The notes under the pieces: generated by a model
Database searches by the model: none
What the model saw: only the letters and a program-made list of their open reading frames with translations
What the model was told of the DNA's origin: nothing
Made by a program: the position numbers and the translations under genes
Assembly: GCF_029854705.2 (NCBI RefSeq)
Contig: NZ_CP139035.1
Span: 496,001 to 560,000, forward strand
Length of the DNA: 64,000 bases
Source of the DNA: Akkermansia sp. N21116
GTDB taxonomy: Bacteria > Verrucomicrobiota > Verrucomicrobiia > Verrucomicrobiales > Akkermansiaceae
Direction of reading: 5' to 3'
Shown here: positions 10,009-17,520 of the stretch, in pieces
Layout of the letters: every line of letters starts with the position of its first letter
Numbering within the stretch: position 1 is the stretch's first letter

Positions 10009-10179
10009 TTACTGTTCATCCCTTTCCGGCTTGTCCTTTGCGCCACCAGAGTAGTCCCATTCATCTACCTAGTTTTGCTTGAACATCCATTGATGTCCTA
10101 CCCGGTTGGCCCGGCATATCTCGTTGCTCACATTGAGATATTTGCAAATGTCATCAACTGTAGGCCATCGTTCTTCCAT
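10009..10179 (-). pseudogene. Broken excisionase-like HTH regulator upstream of BREX
   Basis: Reading from the ATG at 10179 gives MEERWPTVDDICKYLNVSNE, the first helix of an excisionase/MerR-type helix-turn-helix, then RVGHQWMFKQN, the usual end of that fold. Between them the recognition-helix segment expected in this family is missing and the residues ICRAN look out of phase. The frame then hits a TAG at 10069-10071 where the family normally continues N-E-V-D-E-W; after the TAG the same frame reads VDEWDYSGG and on to a TAA at 10009. I read this as one internal deletion plus one nonsense mutation. A shorter functional peptide cannot be excluded. Confidence 0.62.
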
Positions 10180-10333
10180 GGTAATCTTTTTGTGTAAGGA
10201 GAGAATGATCCACGTAATGAAAAACAGTTTATGAAAAATGTCTCCAGTTGCAAGAAGCAATCCCGGTTCTGTACCTGTTTCTGCCTGTAAAATACAATGG
10301 GATGGTATTTCTCATAGGACGCTATAGCTAAAA

Positions 10334-10359
10334 AAGAGGAGTCGATTCGACTGCCTCTT
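10334..10359 (-). terminator. Intrinsic terminator between the small-gene cluster and BREX
   Basis: Arms AAGAGG-AGTCG and CGACT-G-CCTCTT around ATT. On the minus strand the hairpin is followed by CTTTTTT. It closes the minus-strand transcripts coming from 10460-12219, so BREX must have its own promoter between about 10180 and 10330. Confidence 0.75.
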
Positions 10360-10459
10360 GAGCGCCTTCCTCAGACAGCATGTCGTCTTGGAAGGCATAT
10401 CTCATCGTTGGGCGATGAGGTTGTAAATGGCTTGCAGCAGCTGGGCGAGGATCATGGAA

Positions 10460-10627
10460 TCAGCGGGGTGGATGTTGAGACCAGGGATATTCCTCTTCTT
10501 CCTCGTCAAAGGAAGAAGGTCGATATTCGTTCCTCTGCTTGTTCCGGATGAACTCGCCAACCTTGTCGGAAGCATAGCCCAGCAGGATGCGGGTGAGTTC
10601 GAACAGGATGATTTTGATCATGGACAT
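10460..10627 (-). CDS. Small protein of unknown function, 55 aa
   Basis: Starts MSMIKIILFELTRILLGYAS, a hydrophobic helix able to sit in or on a membrane, followed by a charged segment with an acidic run (FDEEEEEY). I place the start at 10627 because a longer reading of this frame has no family look and would lie wholly over another coding frame. The first 10 bases overlap the end of the neighbouring 55-aa gene, in the style of tightly packed mobile-element genes. No family recognised. Confidence 0.55.
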   Translation of the reverse strand: MSMIKIILFELTRILLGYASDKVGEFIRNKQRNEYRPSSFDEEEEEYPWSQHPPR

Positions 10628-10785
10628 GGCGACTGTGGGTGAGTAACGGCGTCGATGAGGATTTGTTCCAATGCCTGGACAATGGCCTCGGCGCCTTTTT
10701 TGTACACGACGACAGCAAGCAGTTTTCCATTGTGATGGAGTACTGCCCAGTAACGCGTGTCCTTGTATTTGACGATGTGGTACAT
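10618..10785 (-). CDS. Small protein of unknown function, 55 aa
   Basis: Translated by hand: begins MYHIVKYKDTRYWAVLHHNG and continues KLLAVVVYKKGAEAIVQALE, ending in a TGA at 10618. It has alternating beta-like segments (YWAVLHHNGKLLAVVVYKKG) and then an amphipathic helix, which is a plausible small fold. It overlaps the start of the following gene by 10 bases. Its composition looks like real protein, whereas the other frames here give arginine/histidine-rich nonsense. Function unknown. Confidence 0.6.
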   Translation of the reverse strand: MYHIVKYKDTRYWAVLHHNGKLLAVVVYKKGAEAIVQALEQILIDAVTHPQSPCP

Positions 10786-10812
10786 GGTTCCGGTGTCTGG
10801 AGGGATGTCTCT

Positions 10813-10947
10813 TCAAAAGAGGCAGAACCACAAAAGCAGTCCTGCCGTCATCAAGCCGAAAGCCAGCACAATTCCCCATTTGAGTATGGCGAACAGCCAC
10901 GGGAACAGGAACCAGCCGGCGACGGTTACGAGAAGGAAAGTCAGCAT
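10813..10947 (-). CDS. Small hydrophobic membrane protein, 44 aa
   Basis: Begins MLTFLLVTVAGWFLFPWLFA and is hydrophobic to its end, giving one or two membrane helices with almost no loop. The start overlaps the stop of the upstream winged-helix-like gene as ATGCTGA, a common coupling signal. Candidates include a holin-like or toxin-like peptide, but nothing in the sequence decides this. Confidence 0.55.
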   Translation of the reverse strand: MLTFLLVTVAGWFLFPWLFAILKWGIVLAFGLMTAGLLLWFCLF

Positions 10948-11300
10948 ACGGATGAGGGGTGATGGTGATCTTCCTGTTTGGGAACTGTCCGGGAACAGGT
11001 TGATGCCGAAGGGTTCCTGCCGGCCAGCCGAATATTGCCCAGGTAGGAGGCCCATTCCAGCAAGGCTATTCGTCCGTCCCAGGTAGGGTGCCAGGTGCGG
11101 GGGAAGACGAAGGGATCGTCTTCCCCCGTTTGGCAGACGAGCAGTCCACGGCGTTCCAGCAGGCGAATGATTTGCCTGACCCGCCCCCGTTCTTCCGAGT
11201 GGAAGGAGCCGATCAGTTCATCGCTCGTTTGTCCGGATACGGATTGAGCCAGGATCAGGACGGCGGCTTGCGCTCCTGTCAATGAGTAGGATGAATCCAT
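10941..11300 (-). CDS. Winged-helix-like protein, 119 aa, function unknown
   Basis: Starts MDSSYSLTGAQAAVLILAQS; then comes a pattern like a DNA-binding winged helix: an early helix, RGRVRQIIRLLERRGLL as a recognition-helix region, then a short wing. The C-terminal third is histidine- and proline-rich with low complexity. It heads a run of three or four tightly overlapping small genes, with the downstream membrane-protein start inside its stop codon region. It could be the regulator of that unit. No named family recognised. Confidence 0.6.
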   Translation of the reverse strand: MDSSYSLTGAQAAVLILAQSVSGQTSDELIGSFHSEERGRVRQIIRLLERRGLLVCQTGEDDPFVFPRTWHPTWDGRIALLEWASYLGNIRLAGRNPSASTCSRTVPKQEDHHHPSSVC

Positions 11301-11337
11301 GAGATGTTTCCTTTCCTGTTGTCTTTTTTTATTACAC

Positions 11338-12219
11338 TCAGGCGATCAGGCCGCAGACGGAATCGCACAGGCCGTGCAGAGCCTGGCTCCGTTTGGCTGC
11401 CACATGCGGGTTGACGGCCTTGAACTGCTCCGTGAAGGCGTTGAACAGACTCCAGACGGTACGGGGTCTGAATTCTTCATGAAGCGGCTCCCGCCAGTAC
11501 CTGATGACTTCCGGCAGGACGGTCGGCGTGATAGCCCGGCAGTCGACCGCCCGGATCAGAAGATCATGAGCGGCCTTGTCGGTCAGTCTCTGTCTTTTAT
11601 AGGCGGCGATCCGTTCGTCTTCTCGATGGAATTGTTCCCCAAGCCGTCCGACAGCCCGGGAGGTCATGAAGCGCAGATCCCGCACGGCGAACCTCGTATG
11701 TTTCCGGGAGAGTTTCACTTCTCCGTTGAACGCAAGGTTGTCGCAGATGAACACACGCGTTCCCATGACCAGGGAGGCCGGGAAAGTTTTGTCGTGAGAG
11801 TTGCGGATGCCGACAATCCACGAGTAGTCGCCGGGGCCGTCGTCGGGCCGCAGGATTTGGAGGACGCCAAAATACCGTTTCCCTTCATGGCTGAGGGCAT
11901 GGGTGGTTTCCCCGATCCCGAAGCCGTGGGCGGCGAGCTGGGATTCCACTTCCTTCAGGAGAAAGTCGTGGGGAATCGGGAACCACGATTCCGTACAGGA
12001 CGGGGTTTCCACACGGGACAGCGTTCCCCTGTCGACGACTTCGGCTCCGCAATGGAGGAGAAGCCCTTTACGGAATACGGTCGGGGGAGTGATCGGAACC
12101 GCTGCCGGTTCCGGCATAATGTTTCTCTGCTGGGGAAGAACAGCCTGTCTGTTATTTTCCAAAGGCAGGATGTGCCGGGCTGTCGCCGGATGATGAGGCA
12201 ATGCGATGATATTGTTCAT
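11338..12219 (-). CDS. DUF932 domain protein
   Basis: 293 aa. The core (TESWFPIPHDFLLKEVESQL, then FGVLQI, SWIVGIRNSHDKT, RVFICDNLAFNGEV and the LFNAFTEQFK end) matches DUF932, a family seen mainly on plasmids, phages and integrative elements. Its biochemical function is unknown; an association with element replication or anti-restriction has been suggested only by context. The ATG at 12219 lies 31 bases after a terminator-like hairpin. It belongs to the integrative island. Confidence 0.8.
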   Translation of the reverse strand: MNNIIALPHHPATARHILPLENNRQAVLPQQRNIMPEPAAVPITPPTVFRKGLLLHCGAEVVDRGTLSRVETPSCTESWFPIPHDFLLKEVESQLAAHGFGIGETTHALSHEGKRYFGVLQILRPDDGPGDYSWIVGIRNSHDKTFPASLVMGTRVFICDNLAFNGEVKLSRKHTRFAVRDLRFMTSRAVGRLGEQFHREDERIAAYKRQRLTDKAAHDLLIRAVDCRAITPTVLPEVIRYWREPLHEEFRPRTVWSLFNAFTEQFKAVNPHVAAKRSQALHGLCDSVCGLIA

Positions 12220-12249
12220 ATTGATGATGAAATATGGGTTGAAACGAAA

Positions 12250-12282
12250 ACACCCGCTTCCCGGTAAAGGGGAAACGGGTGT
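12250..12282 (-). terminator. Hairpin with T-run between hipT and the DUF932 gene
   Basis: Arms ACACCCG-TTCCC and GGGAA-CGGGTGT, followed on the minus strand by TTTTCGTTTC. It can end the hipBST transcript, but it also sits only 31 bases before the DUF932 start codon, so it could act as an attenuator. Confidence 0.65.
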
Positions 12283-12459
12283 CGAGGAATGAAGGCAGAA
12301 GTTAAATGCCTGCCTTCAGGTCTATATAACGGTCAGCCGACAAGAATTGCTGTGTATCGAAAGTTTTGAATCAAAAGCACACACTTTGTGGCTGCTTGTG
12401 TGTACTTTTGCTCCTATTGGCATCAGATCATGACAGGGGCCAAGGAAATGGCAGGTAAT

Positions 12460-13425
12460 TCATCGAAGGGTATTGTAGCGCGTCCTGTAGGAAAGCATAT
12501 AGGCCCGTTTGGCCGGAGGGGAAAGGAATGAGCACTCCACTAGGGTCTCTACTTCTTCCCTGGATTTCATCAGATTGTCGATGACTGTCCTGATGCGTTT
12601 GTCCGGCATCCCCAGTTGCCGTCCGAACTCTTCAAACAGGTTGCGATTCGTGTGCGTGGATACGCCCCGAAACAAGCCGCCGGACAGGGCGAAATCGCTG
12701 TCCTGAATGTGCAGGCTTGTGTTGAGCAGATCGTACGCGGGGGACAAGGTCATATCTCCCTGGGGAGTTTCCAGTACGGAGAAATTCTTCAAATGCGCGT
12801 CGCCGTTCGAAAATAGATAATTGAACAACACCAGGCGGAAGAAGCGTTCCATTTCAATTCTCCATGCGGGGACATAACGGCGGATGAGCTCTCCCATTTC
12901 CAGATAGGAGTAATCATATTTGAAGTTGGAACCGCCCTGGGCGGATGTTTTCCCGGCCAGTGAGGCGAAGTCTTCCTTGCGGAGTTTGCCGCCTTCCTGA
13001 GTGATGTCAAATCGCCTGGTGATATAGGCCGGTTCTCCGGTCCGGAAAAAGCATAGTCCGTTGGGAGCCGTTGAAATGCCGAATATCTGAGCGGCAATTT
13101 GCATGGTCACGTGTTCGTTGGCCGGCATGTCGAAAGCTCGGGCAAGGCGTGATAAGATGGGTTTCAGAAGATGCGTTCCCTGTTCTCCCGACTTGGTCAG
13201 ACGGATTGTTCCCCGGTCAACAAGAACAGAGAATTTTTCCTGAACCCCTGAGATGGAAATGTGCTCTCGGTTTTCCAGAAACTCTTGCGGTTCGCCATGA
13301 AGGCCGGGGGCGTCATAGGGAAGAATTGGAGACACTTTTTTACCGTCGAACAGCTTCCGCAATCCGGCCGGGCTGTAGGAGGCGAATCCGGGAACCAGCG
13401 TTGAGGGACAGCGGTCAATGTTCAT
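12460..13425 (-). CDS. hipT: HipT-like serine/threonine kinase toxin
   Basis: 321 aa, the size of a HipA kinase lacking its N-terminal subdomain. It shows the loop HISISGVQEKF with serines at residues 57 and 59, YITRRFD at about 134-140, the catalytic NGDAHLKN (D209) and the metal-binding SPAYDLLN (D232). In E. coli O127 the split HipBST system has HipT phosphorylating tryptophanyl-tRNA synthetase, with paired serines in the same loop. The gene overlaps hipS by 11 bases. The substrate in this organism is unknown; the assignment to the HipT rather than the full HipA class rests on the separate hipS gene. Confidence 0.9.
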   Translation of the reverse strand: MNIDRCPSTLVPGFASYSPAGLRKLFDGKKVSPILPYDAPGLHGEPQEFLENREHISISGVQEKFSVLVDRGTIRLTKSGEQGTHLLKPILSRLARAFDMPANEHVTMQIAAQIFGISTAPNGLCFFRTGEPAYITRRFDITQEGGKLRKEDFASLAGKTSAQGGSNFKYDYSYLEMGELIRRYVPAWRIEMERFFRLVLFNYLFSNGDAHLKNFSVLETPQGDMTLSPAYDLLNTSLHIQDSDFALSGGLFRGVSTHTNRNLFEEFGRQLGMPDKRIRTVIDNLMKSREEVETLVECSFLSPPAKRAYMLSYRTRYNTLR

Positions 13426-13750
13426 CGTGGGTATAAGGCTGTACCGTTAATGCTCCAATCGTGTCGTCATGACCTGTCGCAAGGAGCAAGCCGAAATGAT
13501 CCTTTTCATCCAGATGGAAATGACGACACTGGATTTCCTTGTTGACGCCTTCCGAGAGCATGTTGAAGAAAACGGGGAATAGATGAGAGGAACGATACTC
13601 TTCGGAAGTTTTCGGCATTGTCAGGCTGACGGGAGGAAGTTCTTTCTGCAACAGGTAGGATTCCAGATACCGGAATACATAGCTGGAAGGGGATTCCTCC
13701 GTCAATGTCCCGGCAGGGATATTCCTCAATAACACAAGGGCTTTTCTCAT
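13415..13750 (-). CDS. hipS: HipS-like antitoxin (separate HipA N-terminal subdomain)
   Basis: 111 aa corresponding to the N-terminal subdomain 1 of HipA, ending GALTVQPYTHDEH. In HipBST systems this small protein, not HipB, neutralises the kinase. The start codon overlaps the end of hipB by 4 bases (ATGA) and its end overlaps hipT by 11 bases. Length, gene order and the absence of this subdomain from hipT together support the call. Confidence 0.85.
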   Translation of the reverse strand: MRKALVLLRNIPAGTLTEESPSSYVFRYLESYLLQKELPPVSLTMPKTSEEYRSSHLFPVFFNMLSEGVNKEIQCRHFHLDEKDHFGLLLATGHDDTIGALTVQPYTHDEH

Positions 13751-13977
13751 GATTCAGGTCCTTTCATCACATCGGTTCTTTTGGGGTTCAGCGACATTTC
13801 CAGTCCAAGTACTTCGAACAGCTCCATCAGGATTCTGAACGTTGGATTGGCCTGTCCAAGTTCGATTTTATTGAGCGTATTGATTCCTATGCCGGAAAGT
13901 TCGGCCAAATCCTTCAGAGTAATGCCCAGCGCCCGGCGTCGTTCTCGAATGTATGTTCCGATATCACCCAAATTCAC
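13747..13977 (-). CDS. hipB: HipB-like XRE-family DNA-binding protein
   Basis: 76 aa, XRE helix-turn-helix: LKDLAELSGIGINTLNKIE is the two-helix core, and EVLGLEMSL is the typical HipB end. The start is a GTG at 13977; no in-frame ATG lies upstream. That GTG sits inside one of two dyad sequences, so the protein probably represses its own operon. It is first in the order hipB-hipS-hipT. Confidence 0.88.
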   Translation of the reverse strand: MNLGDIGTYIRERRRALGITLKDLAELSGIGINTLNKIELGQANPTFRILMELFEVLGLEMSLNPKRTDVMKGPES

Positions 13978-13990
13978 AATACAATGTGAA
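13973..13990. promoter_or_regulatory. hip operator 1
   Basis: Inverted repeat TTCACA-N6-TGTGAA covering the GTG start codon of hipB. A weak promoter-like pair (TGGACA, 17-base gap, TATTTC) on the minus strand lies between this dyad and operator 2. Confidence 0.65.
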
Positions 13991-14030
13991 ATATCATGTT
14001 TCGTATGTTCTGTCCACTCTGTTTTCTTGT

Positions 14031-14054
14031 AAAATCACAATATGATGTGATTTT
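14031..14054. promoter_or_regulatory. hip operator 2
   Basis: Perfect 9-base arms, AAAATCACA-N6-TGTGATTTT, with the same TCACA-N6-TGTGA core as operator 1. Centres are 61 bases apart, about six helical turns, so two HipB dimers could bind on one face and loop or cover the promoter. Confidence 0.72.
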
Positions 14055-14223
14055 CATGAATGAAATATATCTGGAATCGAGCAAATGTCTGCTTTGCGAA
14101 GAAGTGTTTCGATAATCAACCTTCGGGTGTTTCCTGGCTCTGGAAGCTTGGGATACAGCAGATAAAAAAGCCCTTTGCCGGAGCCCTCCATGGAAAGGCT
14201 CCGGCAAAGGGGACACATGGATG

Positions 14224-14778
14224 TTACCGTATTCCAGCTACAGCTTCCGCCTGGTGCCGGGCATAGTTTCCGGTGGAGGAATTCTTTCGGGACGTTCCTC
14301 CGGATGTTTCCATCAGTTCTTTGATCAGGGTAGAAGCTTCCAGCTTGTTCAACTGTGGGACTCCCTTGCCGAAGCAGAGTACGGCCAGATCATGAAGTGC
14401 GGAATCGTTGATCCCGTTTTTACGTGCCAGCGATAGAATAACCTGCCTCTGTTTTTCCGAACAGCTCCATGCCGGTTCTCCGGAATGAGATGTCCGGGGA
14501 TTCGAAGATGGCTGTACAGGCAGCCGTGGAACCTGGCGCATGGCAGGAAGCGGCGTGCCGGATACACTTCCCGAACCATAAGAAGCATCGGGGACAAATC
14601 CGACCTGCTGGATCTGGGCATCCACAGCGGACTGGAGTGAGCTGTAGAGGCGTTCTGCGGCAAAATCGAGTTCTGACGTGTTTCCGATCTCCGTTTCGAT
14701 GGAGACTTCAAACTGATGGGAGGAATACCCCGGCAGGCCGAGGCGCTTGCTGTAGTTGGCGATGAGTTTGATAGCCAT
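14224..14778 (-). CDS. Island protein of unknown function, 184 aa
   Basis: Begins MAIKLIANYSKRLGLPGYSS and has HQFEVSIETEIGN, a beta-like N-terminal domain, then a serine/proline-rich linker, then a helical C-terminal part (KQRQVILSLARKNGINDSAL) that looks like a small helical bundle. I recall similar N-termini in proteins of verrucomicrobial elements, but cannot name a family. It lies between the hip operon and the primase/ATPase module, and its ATG is 36 bases after a hairpin with a T-run. Confidence 0.7.
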   Translation of the reverse strand: MAIKLIANYSKRLGLPGYSSHQFEVSIETEIGNTSELDFAAERLYSSLQSAVDAQIQQVGFVPDASYGSGSVSGTPLPAMRQVPRLPVQPSSNPRTSHSGEPAWSCSEKQRQVILSLARKNGINDSALHDLAVLCFGKGVPQLNKLEASTLIKELMETSGGTSRKNSSTGNYARHQAEAVAGIR

Positions 14779-14813
14779 GATGACTTGATATTATTAATGG
14801 TTAATGATGAAAA

Positions 14814-14842
14814 GGCCTCCGCACGCATTGCATGCAGAGGCC
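14814..14842 (-). terminator. Hairpin with T-run after the DUF3987 gene
   Basis: Arms GGCCTC/GAGGCC with an inner GCA/TGC, followed on the minus strand by TTTTC. It can end the primase-DUF3987 transcript and lies 36 bases before the next ATG. Confidence 0.65.
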
Positions 14843-14980
14843 GGGAAATGACGGATACATGTTCCGTCCATCTTCATATAACAGGTTAATACTTCCAATT
14901 GCCGTAGACGCCCACTCCTGTCACCTCCTTTAAACTATGATTATAAGAGACTGCCTGAATACCGGAATTGCCTGTAATCA

Positions 14981-16450
14981 TTACCTGGGATTTCCTCCTA
15001 TCCACGTTACTTTCAAGGAATCCTGCCGTTCTGTTTCTGTCAGGGTGATCCACTGGGGAAATGTTTCTGCTACCTCTTTTAATTCATCCAATGATCCAAC
15101 GGTACGATGGCGAGTCAATCGTCCGCTAGTGCAGGTGTAGGATTTATCATGATCAGAATTTCTCTCCTTTTTCATAGCAATGAAAATTTTCAGAAGAATG
15201 TTCCAAAGGGAATTGAACCTTCCTGAAGACATGAGCCTTAGTCTGCATTGATTGAACCAATCGAGAATTATTATTCCTTGTCGCAAATGATTTTCTTGAA
15301 GACAAATCCTCTCTGGCGAGTCTCTAAGAAGCTGGCATTGATCGGCAATGGCCAACACCAAGGATAGCCTTAAGAGTATTTCGATCTGACGATTTTCATG
15401 TTCCTTGTCCAAATGGAAGGAGGGCAGATTTACATGAAAATCGGACAGTACCTGATCAAAGCCACGTGGATCTTGAACTATGATTTGAATTCTGCTCGGT
15501 TCTTGTAAATTCCCGACTAAATTCCGTCTCAGCTGGATCAAATCAAACATGAGTTTGTCCCAACCTTCAACATTGATCGAATTCTCAGACAAGAAACTCT
15601 GCCATTCCGTTTTCCTTACTCCGCTGGAAGCGAAAAGAGTCCGTCCGACAAACCCGGATTCCCGCATAACCTCATTGGAAGTCAATTTATCGAATTTGTC
15701 CATTTGGATGTTCCATTGAAGAGCCAAACATGGTTCATTAATAGAGACGGACTGTGTTGTTTTTCGTTCTTGAGAAAACGATTCATGACTAAAGAACTGC
15801 AGGTATGTCCCCTCTGTGGAAGACTTGTTATTCCCATACCCATTAAGCAATGATTCGATTTGTTGTCTGGCATCAGAAGAAAAGGAAAGCAAGGCATGGT
15901 CAGGCATTCCCTCCATGGCTGAAGCCATTTTTTCGGGAGTGATATCGGAAATAATGATATCTCCTCGGATATTCTTCTGCCTCTGTAAAATAGTGATCCT
16001 ATTGGCAAGTTGCTGAAGATCATGCCCAGGTTCCTGAGAGTCCGATTTTTGTTCATTTTCCCGGAATTGTTTTTTGTACAATTTATTCAATTCTTCCCAT
16101 TCCATCTCCGCCTTTATCCTTTTCGCATTCGACTCGTCTATCCATGGAGATAGAGCTTGACGAAGGCCTCGGCAGAGGATGCTGGCTGATTTCGTTTTTC
16201 CAATCCCAGAGTATTCTACTCCAATGATAAACAAATTGGGATAGATGGGCAATGAGCCCAGCTTGCTTTGAATGCTGTTACCAACAACACCGGAAAGAAT
16301 CCCCAGGCATTGATAGGCAATAATAGCCCCGGGAATATTTGTTTTTTCACATATATTCGAGACAGTTTCCTTGAGAACTGCGGGAAGTATATCCACAGGA
16401 AAAGGAGGATAAGGTATGTCTATTTCGTCTTCTGAAATCATAGAGGTCAT
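14981..16450 (-). CDS. DUF3987 P-loop protein (replicative helicase-like)
   Basis: 489 aa. Opens with a proline-rich YPPFPVDILPAVLKE segment and GAIIAYQCLGILS, then a P-loop GVEYSGIGKTKSAS (about 77-90), as in DUF3987 proteins. These occur beside Toprim primases on plasmids, phages and satellites and are thought to be replicative helicases or their accessory ATPases. It follows the primase gene by 2 bases. The C-terminal third (RFNSLWNILLKIFIAMKKER) may be a winged helix. The role is inferred from family and context. Confidence 0.78.
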   Translation of the reverse strand: MTSMISEDEIDIPYPPFPVDILPAVLKETVSNICEKTNIPGAIIAYQCLGILSGVVGNSIQSKLGSLPIYPNLFIIGVEYSGIGKTKSASILCRGLRQALSPWIDESNAKRIKAEMEWEELNKLYKKQFRENEQKSDSQEPGHDLQQLANRITILQRQKNIRGDIIISDITPEKMASAMEGMPDHALLSFSSDARQQIESLLNGYGNNKSSTEGTYLQFFSHESFSQERKTTQSVSINEPCLALQWNIQMDKFDKLTSNEVMRESGFVGRTLFASSGVRKTEWQSFLSENSINVEGWDKLMFDLIQLRRNLVGNLQEPSRIQIIVQDPRGFDQVLSDFHVNLPSFHLDKEHENRQIEILLRLSLVLAIADQCQLLRDSPERICLQENHLRQGIIILDWFNQCRLRLMSSGRFNSLWNILLKIFIAMKKERNSDHDKSYTCTSGRLTRHRTVGSLDELKEVAETFPQWITLTETERQDSLKVTWIGGNPR

Positions 16451-16452
16451 GT

Positions 16453-17517
16453 TTAATATGAAATTTTAAATGTGTTCATGAGAAGAGAGCGCATTTCCAG
16501 CCTCCCTTTATTGATGATAAATTCACGGGCATCCTTTATCCCGTCAGGCAAGTTCCATAAGGTTACGTATTCAGCATAAGGAGAGAGCAAGGTGCGAATT
16601 TTTCCCGCACCATTGAGACCTGCCTCATCTCCATCAAATGCGATCACCACCCGTTTCCCCTGAAACATGGGAGCCCATACAGACTTGAAATTTCCGGAGC
16701 CAGGAACAGCGGCCAATCCTGGACGCTCTCCACATTTCTCCTCATCCCAGCTCAGCAGTACATCATCTATGGCCAACAAATCGCTTTCCGATTCAGTAAG
16801 AATCACTTTTTCCTTATCTAAAAGAGCATGATACCCCCAGAGAAAAGGCTTACCGCATTCGAAATAGAATCTGCGAGGCTTTTTCCCTGTACGGATCTTG
16901 ATACCTAAGAGCTCTTGTTCTACCTCGGATATGATGAACGTATACAAGTAGACAGCCTCCCCGGCCGGACTTATGCCCAGCAATCCCCGTTCCTCTTCAC
17001 TGGCGTGCAAACGAATGATTTCCGGAGACAAGCCGAATGTGTCGGCTAACTTTTGGATGTTGTCAGAAGAGTTCAGCAACCGATCATTATACCGAATTGC
17101 TTTTTCAGTCTCTTCATCGCCCAAAAAGGGAGGATGACAAATACCTTCTTCCGAAATACACTCGTTCTTTCTATCTCCCTTGAAGGGAAATTCATTGTAG
17201 ACACGCATTGAAGGTTTCAGGATGAGTTCCAGTTCCTCCAACCAGTCAGAGAAAGACATACAGTTTGGAGAACCATGACGGACGGCATCTACAAGAGTGC
17301 CGCCAATGTCGCATCGATGGCACTTCCATCTCCAGATTCCTTCTTTCTGATAGATCGACAGAGAGGGATTGTTATCCACATGAAAAGGACAAGGAACGGA
17401 ATTCTTCCGATTTTCGAACCATATCTTAAGCTCTTCACCTCCGCGGCTGTAGTATAACAATACGCGTTCCAAAGCTTCACGATCTCGTTTGAGATACGCT
17501 AAAGTATCTTTATCCAT
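16453..17517 (-). CDS. CHC2 zinc-finger / Toprim primase-like protein
   Basis: 354 aa. Zinc-finger ligands are visible as C43-P-F-H46 and C66-x-x-C69, the CHC2 primase finger. A Toprim domain follows: TESESDLLAID supplies the acidic glutamate and VIAFDGDEAGLN the DxD-type motif. This is the DnaG-like primase arrangement used by mobile elements to start their own replication. It is 3 bases from the upstream DNA-binding gene and 2 bases from the downstream DUF3987 gene, so the three form one unit. Confidence 0.85.
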   Translation of the reverse strand: MDKDTLAYLKRDREALERVLLYYSRGGEELKIWFENRKNSVPCPFHVDNNPSLSIYQKEGIWRWKCHRCDIGGTLVDAVRHGSPNCMSFSDWLEELELILKPSMRVYNEFPFKGDRKNECISEEGICHPPFLGDEETEKAIRYNDRLLNSSDNIQKLADTFGLSPEIIRLHASEEERGLLGISPAGEAVYLYTFIISEVEQELLGIKIRTGKKPRRFYFECGKPFLWGYHALLDKEKVILTESESDLLAIDDVLLSWDEEKCGERPGLAAVPGSGNFKSVWAPMFQGKRVVIAFDGDEAGLNGAGKIRTLLSPYAEYVTLWNLPDGIKDAREFIINKGRLEMRSLLMNTFKISY

Positions 17518-17520
17518 GAA

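Noticed and set aside
10460-10900. A single 146-aa gene across the small-gene cluster
   Set aside because: The first 90 residues are Arg/His-rich and lie over a better frame (10618-10785); only the last 55 look like a protein.
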